Positions 15,309 through 20,443 of a stretch of DNA of 20,443 bases are shown here, in pieces; the stretch's first letter is position 1, and every line of letters begins with the position of its first letter. Under the pieces are notes generated by a model. The model was not told the DNA's origin. It made no database searches and saw only the letters and a list, made by a program, of their open reading frames with translations. Position numbers and translations under genes: made by a program. The DNA comes from Actinomycetes bacterium (GTDB lineage: Bacteria; Actinomycetota; Actinomycetes; Actinomycetales; Cellulomonadaceae), in assembly GCA_023432565.1 (NCBI GenBank), contig JAEYUL010000166.1:1-20443 (forward strand). Direction: 5' to 3'.

Positions 15309-16085
15309 ATGGTCGCCGCCGAAGCCCCCGCCTGGCTGGTGCCCGCATTCGTCCGCAACGTCCTCGAGGCCGGTGCGACCGCGCCGCCGGAGGAGATCCG
15401 CGCCGTCGCGGACCGCCTGCTCGCCCGGTGGCTGTCCCCCGGACGGCACTTCCACGACGTCAAGCACCTGGTCGACGTGCTGGTCCGCGTGGACGAGCTC
15501 GACGACGAGAGCCACGAGCCGGATCTCGTGCGGCTCGCCGCCTGGTACCACGGGGCGGTCTTCGACTCGGACGAGCGCAAGGCGTACGCGGCCAAGGGCG
15601 GGGAGGACGAGGCCGCGAGCGCGCGCCTCGCGTACGACGAGCTCGTCGGGCTCGGCGTCCCGCAGGAGAACGCGCGCCGCGTGCACGACCTGGTGACCGC
15701 TCTCGTGCGGCACTCACCCGACCCGAAGGACCCCGACTGCGCCGTGCTGTGCGACGCGGACCTGGCGATGCTCGCGAGCGAGCCGCAGCGCTACAAGGCG
15801 TACCTGAACGACGTCCGCGCCGAGTACGCGCACGTGCCCGCGGCCGACTACGCCCGCGCGCGTGCCCGGATCCTGCGCACGCTGCTGTCCCGGCCGTCGC
15901 TGTTCTCCACCCCGCTCGGTGCGGCGTGGGAGGAACCCGCGCGGCAGAACGTCGAGGCGGAGCTGCAGCGCCTCACGAAGGAGATCGCCAAGCACGACGC
16001 GCTCGCCGCCGCGCAGGCGCTCGTCGCCCCCGACCTCGCCGAGGACCCGGGACCGGCCGCGCCGGACGGACGCACGGACCGGTGA
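15309..16085 (+). CDS. HD-superfamily metal-dependent phosphohydrolase-like protein
   Basis: A 258-aa protein of the predicted metal-dependent HD phosphohydrolase group (COG4339-like). Visible metal-site motifs are GRHFHDVKH (H49, D50, H53), AAWYHGAVFD (H81, D86), and CDADLAML (D149, D151). The usual HD dyad is split over these helices, as is normal for this subgroup. Residues 205-258 end in a Pro/Asp-rich tail. The substrate is unknown; HD enzymes hydrolyse phosphomonoesters, nucleotides or cyclic nucleotides. It is cytoplasmic by sequence. Its stop overlaps the start of the DUF4031 gene as GTGA, so the two are translated together. Confidence 0.88.
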   Translation: MVAAEAPAWLVPAFVRNVLEAGATAPPEEIRAVADRLLARWLSPGRHFHDVKHLVDVLVRVDELDDESHEPDLVRLAAWYHGAVFDSDERKAYAAKGGEDEAASARLAYDELVGLGVPQENARRVHDLVTALVRHSPDPKDPDCAVLCDADLAMLASEPQRYKAYLNDVRAEYAHVPAADYARARARILRTLLSRPSLFSTPLGAAWEEPARQNVEAELQRLTKEIAKHDALAAAQALVAPDLAEDPGPAAPDGRTDR

Positions 16086-16345
16086 TCCTTCTCGACCCTC
16101 CGCTGTGGCCGCGCCACGAGCGGCTGTGGTCGCACCTGGTGAGCGACTCCTCGCTCGAGGAGCTGCACGCGTTCGCCGCGCGCGCGGGCATCCCGCCGCG
16201 CGCGTTCGACCTGGACCACTACGACGTGCCCGACGAGCGGTACGACGACCTCGTCGCGCTCGGCGCCGTCCCGGTGGGCACGCGCGAGCTCGTGCGCCGG
16301 CTGCGCGCGAGCGGCCTGCGCGTCCCCGCCCGCGACCGCCGCTGA
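16082..16345 (+). CDS. DUF4031 domain protein
   Basis: An 87-aa protein that is DUF4031 over its whole length. The family hallmarks are MILLDPPLWPRHERLWSHL at the N-terminus, SDSSLEELHAFA, and DHYDVPDERY in the middle. The function is unknown. The clustering of His/Asp (residues H11, H18, H27, D43, H44, D46) is compatible with metal binding or a small hydrolase, but this is inference. It starts at GTG 16082, overlapping the stop of the HD protein by four bases. The persistent pairing suggests they act in the same process. Confidence 0.9.
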   Translation: MILLDPPLWPRHERLWSHLVSDSSLEELHAFAARAGIPPRAFDLDHYDVPDERYDDLVALGAVPVGTRELVRRLRASGLRVPARDRR

Positions 16346-16386
16346 CGGGGCTGCGGCCTCGCCGCGCCCGGTTCCCGCGCCGGGGC

Positions 16387-16392
16387 TAGCGT
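16387..16392 (+). promoter_or_regulatory. Possible -10 element for a leaderless lactate dehydrogenase transcript
   Basis: TAGCGT ends six bases before ATG 16399 and no Shine-Dalgarno intervenes, which fits a leaderless mRNA. No clear -35 is seen. The 53-base gap upstream also holds a weak CCCGG/CCGGG stem (16367-16371 with 16380-16384). Confidence 0.4.
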
Positions 16393-16398
16393 GGCGGT

Positions 16399-17349
16399 AT
16401 GGCCCGGACGGAGAACTCCCGGCTGACCGTCGTCGGAGCCGGCACCGTCGGTGTGAGCGTCGCGTACGCCGCGCTGATCCGCGGGTCGGCGCGCACCGTC
16501 GCGCTGTACGACATCAACCGCACCAAGGTCGAGGCCGAGGTGCTCGACCTCGCGCACGGGACGTCGTTCACGGGCGGTTCCGTGGTGGGCGGCACGGACC
16601 CGGAGGTCGTGGCGGGCTCGCACGTCGTCGTCATCACCGCGGGCGCCAAGCAACGACCGGGGCAGACGAGGCTGGACCTGGCGGGCACCAACGTGCGTCT
16701 CCTGGAGAACCTGCTCCCGACGCTCCTCGAGCACGCACCGAACGCCGTCTACTGCATCGTGACGAACCCCTGCGACGTGCTCACGGTCGCCGCACGCGCG
16801 ATCGGCGGGCTGCCCGCCTCGCAGGTGTTCGCGTCGGGGACCGTGCTCGACACCTCGCGCCTGCGCCGTCTCGTCGCGGACCGTGCGCTCGTCTCCACCT
16901 CGAGCGTGCACGCCGACATCGTGGGCGAGCACGGGGACACCGGCTTCGCCCTGTGGTCGCAGGCGCGCATCGGGACCACCCCGGTGCTCGACTGGGTGTC
17001 CCCGAACGGGCACCGCTTCACGCCCGCCGAGCTCGACGCGATCACGTTCGAGGTGCGGGACGCCGCCTACCGGATCATCGACGGCAAGGGCGCGACGAAC
17101 CTGGCGATCGGCGTCGCGTGCGCGCGGATCATCGAGGCCGTGCTGCGCGACCAGCACGCGGTCCTGCCCGTGAGCAGCGTGCACGACGGCCTGCACAGGC
17201 TGCACGGCGTCGCCCTGTCGGTCCCCAGCGTCGTGGGCGCCGGCGGCGTGCAGTACGTGCCGGAGCTGTCCACCTCGCCCGCCGAGGAGGACCAGCTCCA
17301 GCACTCCGCGCAGACCCTCCTGGCCACCCAGAGCGCGCTCGGCCTCTAG
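16399..17349 (+). CDS. ldh: L-lactate dehydrogenase
   Basis: A 316-aa NAD-dependent L-lactate dehydrogenase that interconverts pyruvate and lactate in the cytoplasm. The Rossmann loop is VVGAGTVG near residue 11, and the acidic D38 in LYDINR fixes NAD over NADP. The substrate loop KQRPGQTR has Q85 where malate dehydrogenases have Arg, supporting lactate rather than malate, with R91 as the catalytic arginine. The catalytic pair is H178 in GEHGDT and the Asp of SGTVLDTSRLR. R156 and H171 (SVHADI) match the fructose-1,6-bisphosphate-binding positions of allosteric bacterial enzymes, so FBP activation is likely. It is a single gene with its own probable promoter, convergent with nikM. Confidence 0.96.
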   Translation: MARTENSRLTVVGAGTVGVSVAYAALIRGSARTVALYDINRTKVEAEVLDLAHGTSFTGGSVVGGTDPEVVAGSHVVVITAGAKQRPGQTRLDLAGTNVRLLENLLPTLLEHAPNAVYCIVTNPCDVLTVAARAIGGLPASQVFASGTVLDTSRLRRLVADRALVSTSSVHADIVGEHGDTGFALWSQARIGTTPVLDWVSPNGHRFTPAELDAITFEVRDAAYRIIDGKGATNLAIGVACARIIEAVLRDQHAVLPVSSVHDGLHRLHGVALSVPSVVGAGGVQYVPELSTSPAEEDQLQHSAQTLLATQSALGL

Positions 17350-17414
17350 CCCGACCGTCGGCCGTCCTTGCTCGCACCGCCTCGCCCGCGCCCTCGCCGA
17401 CGGCGCCTCGCCCT

Positions 17415-17431
17415 GCCCGGTGGGACCGGGC
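17415..17431. terminator. Strong hairpin between ldh and nikM
   Basis: GCCCGGT and ACCGGGC make a perfect 7-bp stem around a GGG loop. It begins five bases after the nikM stop on the minus strand and lies about 65 bases after the ldh stop on the plus strand. No T-run follows on either side. The position between convergent genes supports a two-way terminator. Confidence 0.55.
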
Positions 17432-17436
17432 ACCGG

Positions 17437-18375
17437 TCAGGCCCTCGCGAGCGAGCCTCGGCGCAGGCTCAGGGGGACGAGGCCGGCGACCGCGACCACG
17501 CCCGCGAGGCCCGCGAGGCCGCCCGGGACACCGGCGGTCGTGCCGTAGTCGGCCAGCGGGGTCTCGACGAGAGCGGCGCCGAAGGTGTGGTCGAAGCCGA
17601 CGCGCTGGGCCGCCCACTCCAGGCCGTCCGGGGTGCCGACGGCCAGCGCGGACAGGGCGCCGGCCGTGACCACGGTCGCGACCCCCAGGGCGAGCGCGCC
17701 ACGGCGGAACGCCACGGGAGTGCGCTCGCGGGCGTCGAGCGCGACCAGGCCAGGGGCGAGTGCCGCGACAGCGGCGACGACGACCCCGGTGATCAGGGCC
17801 TCGCCGAGGCCGATGACGGCGTGCACGGGAAGCATCGCGCCCATGACCGCGCCCAGGCCGACGTCGGCCGTGCCGCCCACCGCGTACAGCGCGACGAACG
17901 CCAGCGCAGCGGCCGGGACGGACACCAGTGCACCGCCCGCTGCGGCCAGTGCGACGCGCGCGACGTCCGGTACCCGCGCGGCGAACCGTGCGACGAGGCG
18001 CTGCACCGACCAGCCGACGAGCGTTCCGACACCCGCCATGAGCAGTGCGTTCACGCCCAGCGCGGTGATCCCGCCGTCCGCGAACAGCACCGCCTGCACC
18101 ACGAGCACGGCGGTCACCGCGAGTGCCCCGAGCCACGGACCGACGAGCGCGGCGGCGAGTGCCGCGCCGATCAGGTGCCCGCTGGTCCCCGGCGCGACCG
18201 GGTAGTTCACCATCTGCGCGGCGAAGACGAACCCGGACGCCACGGCGGTCGTCGCGACCTGGCCGCGGGTGATCTGCGTGCGGGCGCGGCGCACGGCGTA
18301 GGTGAGCGCGGCGCCGGCGAGCGCTGCGGTCGCCAGGCTCGTGCCGGGGTCGATCACGTGGTCGGGGACATGCAT
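17437..18375 (-). CDS. nikM: Nickel (ECF-type) transporter substrate-binding membrane subunit NikM/CbiM with PDGLE tail
   Basis: A 312-aa membrane protein of the CbiM/NikM family, the metal-binding S-component of energy-coupling-factor importers. Metal-ligand positions are present: H2 right after the initiator Met (MHVPDH) and H67 in GTSGHLIG. PVHAVIGLGEALITG (183-197) is another family signature. Several hydrophobic segments run from residue 40 to 212. The C-terminal part (about 226-305) holds a PDGLE motif (249-253) between two more membrane segments, equivalent to the NikN/CbiN small subunit, so M and N are fused. ATG 18375 is preceded by AGGAG and overlaps the end of ureD by 22 bases. The urease context argues for nickel over cobalt. 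No ATPase (O) or T-component (Q) gene follows here. Confidence 0.93.
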   Translation of the reverse strand: MHVPDHVIDPGTSLATAALAGAALTYAVRRARTQITRGQVATTAVASGFVFAAQMVNYPVAPGTSGHLIGAALAAALVGPWLGALAVTAVLVVQAVLFADGGITALGVNALLMAGVGTLVGWSVQRLVARFAARVPDVARVALAAAGGALVSVPAAALAFVALYAVGGTADVGLGAVMGAMLPVHAVIGLGEALITGVVVAAVAALAPGLVALDARERTPVAFRRGALALGVATVVTAGALSALAVGTPDGLEWAAQRVGFDHTFGAALVETPLADYGTTAGVPGGLAGLAGVVAVAGLVPLSLRRGSLARA

Positions 18376-19184
18376 GGCGTGCTCCTGTCGTCGGGGCCGG
18401 TGGCGGGATGGTGCTGGTCGTGGGGCACGTGCTCGTCGGCGCGGCCCGGTTCGGGGGGTTCGGTCGAGCGGGTGGTGGGCAGGGTCGGGCGCCACGCACC
18501 GACGAGCGGGCCCGCGTCCGCGACGTGCGCCGCGGTGCCGACGGAGCGGGCCAGCGCACCGGGCCCGTGCAGGTCGAGCACGACGACCCCGCGCGGCTCG
18601 TCGTCGGCCGTGAGCGGCGCACGGGTGCCCGCGAGCAGGACCGAGTCGACGACGCGCGCGGCGCCCAGCACGCCGGGGGCCGTGTGCGGGCCGGTGAGGT
18701 CGAGCTCCTCGACGAGCAGGTCCGCGCCGCCGACGACCGCCCGGGTGACCGACCGCAGCAACCCGCCGCGCTGCCCGTCGCGCCCGAGCACGAGCGTCTC
18801 GCGCAGCAGCGCCGCCCCCTCGTCGTGCACGTGCAGACTCGTCGTGCGCGTGACGTCCGCGCCGTCGGACACGACGAACGGCAGCGCGTCCCACACGAGC
18901 GAGGCACCCCGCCCCACGTGCACGTCCGCACTCCACGACGAGGTCAGGCCCCGCCCGTGGTAGGCCACGGTGCCGGACGTCTCGACGAGCTCGAGTGCCA
19001 CGCCGTCGCCCACGCGCACCTCGACGCGCACGTGGTCCCCGCCGAGCAGCAGCGCGCCGGTCGCCACCAGCGCGACGCTCACCCCGCGGTGGTCCTGCGT
19101 CAGCACGCGCGGCGCGAGGTGGCCGGCGCGCAGGACGCACCGGACGCGGTCCCCCGCGCGTGCCACCTCGACCGTCGTCCGCAC
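18354..19184 (-). CDS. ureD: Urease accessory protein UreD
   Basis: A 276-aa UreD (UreH) homologue, the scaffold that binds apo-urease and, with UreF and UreG, forms the nickel-insertion complex. Recognisable family segments are LETSGTVAYHGRG-like VETSGTVAYHG (67-77), LVWDALPFVV (95-104), and the LRETLVLGRDG region (126-136). It has no membrane segment. The start is GTG 19184 with GGAGG about nine bases before it; 41 bases separate it from ureG. The C-terminal ~30 residues are His/Asp/Pro-rich (EHVPHDQHHP) and the last part overlaps the nikM start. This tail is probably outside the fold and may bind metal, which is inference. Confidence 0.93.
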   Translation of the reverse strand: MRTTVEVARAGDRVRCVLRAGHLAPRVLTQDHRGVSVALVATGALLLGGDHVRVEVRVGDGVALELVETSGTVAYHGRGLTSSWSADVHVGRGASLVWDALPFVVSDGADVTRTTSLHVHDEGAALLRETLVLGRDGQRGGLLRSVTRAVVGGADLLVEELDLTGPHTAPGVLGAARVVDSVLLAGTRAPLTADDEPRGVVVLDLHGPGALARSVGTAAHVADAGPLVGAWRPTLPTTRSTEPPEPGRADEHVPHDQHHPATGPDDRSTPCMSPTT

Positions 19185-19225
19185 CGTCCCGCCCCTCCGT
19201 CCGTCCGTGGATCCGTCGATCGAGC

Positions 19226-19972
19226 TCAGTGGGTGTGCGCGAAGCCCCCGGCGGGGTGCGACTCGTCGGCGTGGAAGTGCGGGGCCATCGGGCCTGGGTC
19301 CTGCGGGACGTGCGCGCCGGCCCGGTGCGCGGCGAGCACGAGACGCACCCAGTCCTTGAGCGCCTCGACCGACGCCGCGTCGTGCCGCGACAGCGCGAGG
19401 ACCGGACGCCCGTCGCGCGCCGCGGTCGCGTCGGCGACCATCTGCGGCACGTCCACCCCGACGTACGGGGCGAGGTCCGTCTTGTTCACGACGAGCAGGT
19501 CGGCACGCCCGATGCCCGGCCCGCCCTTGCGGGCCACGTCACCGCCCCCGGCGACGTCGAGCACGAAGATCTGCGCGTCCACCAGGGCCGGGGAGAACGT
19601 GGCCGTGAGGTTGTCGCCTCCGGACTCGACCAGCACCACGTCGAGCGGCGCGAAGTCCTCCTCGAGGTCCTCGACGGCGAGCAGGTTCGCGGTGACGTCG
19701 TCGCGGATGGCCGTGTGCGGGCACGCGCCGGTCTCGACCGCGCGGATGCGCTCGGGGTCGAGCACGCCCGCCGAGCGCAGGAAGCGCGCGTCCTCGTCGG
19801 TGTAGATGTCGTTCGTGACGACGCCGAGCTGCAGCTCGGACGCGAGCTCGCGGCACACGAGCGCGATCAGCGAGCTCTTGCCGGTGCCGACCGGCCCGGC
19901 GACGCCGAGCCGCAGCGACCGGGTCACGGGCGGGTGGGTGTGGGTGTGGGTGTGGGTCTGGGTGTCAGGCAC
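19226..19972 (-). CDS. ureG: Urease accessory GTPase UreG with His-rich ends
   Basis: A 248-aa UreG, a SIMIBI-class GTPase that carries nickel and whose GTP hydrolysis drives insertion into the urease active site. Walker A is GPVGTGKSS (K32). TNDIYTDEDARFL (53-65), the metal-binding CPH motif in ETGACPHTAIRDD (C84, H86), ESGGDNL, and the guanine-specificity NKTD all match the family. The usual second Gly before Cys is Ala here. Both ends are His-rich: a Thr-His repeat at residues 6-13 and HFHADESHPAGGFAHTH at the C-terminus, probably nickel-binding or storage tails. The start GTG 19972 overlaps the ureF stop by 8 bases; a later GTG at 19927 would drop the His tail. ureD follows after 41 bases. 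Confidence 0.95.
   Translation of the reverse strand: MPDTQTHTHTHTHPPVTRSLRLGVAGPVGTGKSSLIALVCRELASELQLGVVTNDIYTDEDARFLRSAGVLDPERIRAVETGACPHTAIRDDVTANLLAVEDLEEDFAPLDVVLVESGGDNLTATFSPALVDAQIFVLDVAGGGDVARKGGPGIGRADLLVVNKTDLAPYVGVDVPQMVADATAARDGRPVLALSRHDAASVEALKDWVRLVLAAHRAGAHVPQDPGPMAPHFHADESHPAGGFAHTH
19928..19962 (+). repeat. Hexanucleotide repeat / G-quadruplex motif over the ureG start
   Basis: The plus strand carries seven GGG runs (19928, 19932, 19936, 19942, 19948, 19954, 19960) separated by loops of 1, 1, 3, 3, 3 and 3 bases. The TGTGGG repeat on this strand encodes, on the minus strand, the Thr-His pairs of UreG. The G-rich strand is the template strand for ureG. Confidence 0.9.
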
Positions 19973-20443
19973 TGAAGAGCCTCTCTGTGCGGCGGACGTG
20001 CTGCTGCGCCCACTCCTCCAGGAGCGGGGCACCGGATGCGGGGATCTCGGCGGGGTCCGTCAGGTGCGCGACGCCCGCGGCCATGGCCTCGACGGTCGGC
20101 GCGGCGGCCACGACCCAGCCCGTCGCGTCGGCCGGGTCGACGGGGGCGAGCTTGAGCGTCGCCGAGGCGATGGTCTGCACGTCGTCGTACCCGACGAGCT
20201 GCGCGACCTGCCGCGCGTCGAGCCCGATGCACGCACCCACCACGCCCAGCACGAGCGGTCGCGGCGGCTGCGCGCGATCGCTGCGCGCCACGGGTCCGCT
20301 CGACGACGTCGCGGCCAGGCGGGTGCGCTCGGCGACCACCGCCGCGTCGAGCGCCACCACCGCCGGGTGCGAGCCCCACAGCCGGTGCGCGAGCCGCAGG
20401 TAGCCGCGCCCGAGGCGCTGCGAGGTCTCGCGCAGCGCGGGGC
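19965..20443 (-). CDS. ureF: Urease accessory protein UreF, N-terminus beyond the window
   Basis: The frame is open from the right edge to the stop at 19965, giving 158 C-terminal residues of a protein usually about 220 long; the start lies outside the window. It is all-helical and matches UreF: RETSQRLGRGYLRLA near the visible start, HPAVVALDAAVVAE, and the GxxxxLxxxxVxxLxxYxxxxTxxxAxxKL-like helix (residues CIGLDARQ through LKLAP). UreF bridges UreD and UreG in the activation complex and gates GTP hydrolysis. Its last bases contain the ureG start. Structural urease genes (ureABC) are expected just to the right. Confidence 0.92.
   Translation of the reverse strand, partial: PALRETSQRLGRGYLRLAHRLWGSHPAVVALDAAVVAERTRLAATSSSGPVARSDRAQPPRPLVLGVVGACIGLDARQVAQLVGYDDVQTIASATLKLAPVDPADATGWVVAAAPTVEAMAAGVAHLTDPAEIPASGAPLLEEWAQQHVRRTERLFSA

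Noticed and set aside
13379..15595. A 738-codon open frame on the minus strand across the sensor kinase
   Set aside because: It is antisense to a well-supported kinase and carries no recognisable domain.
18376..19140. N-terminal extension of NikM
   Set aside because: The frame is open but lies inside ureD in another frame. The MHVPDH start, whose His2 is a metal ligand, and its AGGAG fix the start at 18375.

Overview
This is a very GC-rich, gene-dense stretch of an actinobacterial chromosome. GTG starts are common, four gene junctions use the same 4-base GTGA overlap, and several -10 elements of the TANNNT type lie 6-8 bases before a start codon. The protein families (XPB helicase with its coupled partner, DUF3027, a 127-aa cold-shock protein, a HAD-GH65 fusion, a urease accessory cluster) suggest Micrococcales, most likely Cellulomonas or a close relative. 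That placement is inference. I see no rRNA, tRNA, CRISPR array, insertion sequence, phage gene or attachment site. No gap between genes reaches 300 bases; the largest is about 230.

Left part (1-2664, minus strand): cold-shock protein, then DUF3027, then a sacsin/Hsp90-like GHKL ATPase that runs off the left edge. They are packed so tightly (2-base gap, then 4-base overlap) that they look like one operon. Facing away from it (2892-6041, plus) is a 1049-aa fusion of beta-phosphoglucomutase and a GH65 disaccharide phosphorylase. It could take an alpha-glucodisaccharide plus phosphate to glucose 6-phosphate on one polypeptide. An M20 amidohydrolase (6142-7350, minus) converges on it.

Middle part: a coupled pair (7463-11403, plus) of a 767-aa helicase-associated protein and an XPB/Ssl2 helicase, probably for DNA repair. 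Converging on it is a minus-strand pair (11500-12541): a class I glutamine amidotransferase and a 98-aa protein of unknown function. A two-component system follows (12675-15238, plus). The response regulator is preceded by CCCAGG repeats spaced exactly 11 bases, the spacing of OmpR/PhoP-family binding sites. The kinase carries a 63-base tandem duplication in its disordered N-terminus.

Right part: an HD-domain hydrolase and a DUF4031 protein (15309-16345), L-lactate dehydrogenase (16399-17349), and, converging from the right edge, ureF-ureG-ureD-nikM (17437-20443, minus). The last four mature urease and bring in its nickel: NikM imports Ni2+, UreG hydrolyses GTP to drive insertion, and UreF and UreD form the scaffold on apo-urease. 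A His-rich Thr-His repeat at the UreG N-terminus is encoded by a hexanucleotide repeat whose other strand is a strong G-quadruplex motif.

Nothing here amounts to a proven new system. The best leads are the 11-base repeat array, the XPB partner with a possible WYL-like C-terminus, the G-quadruplex at the ureG start, the phosphorylase-mutase fusion, and the ATPase/DUF3027/cold-shock operon.
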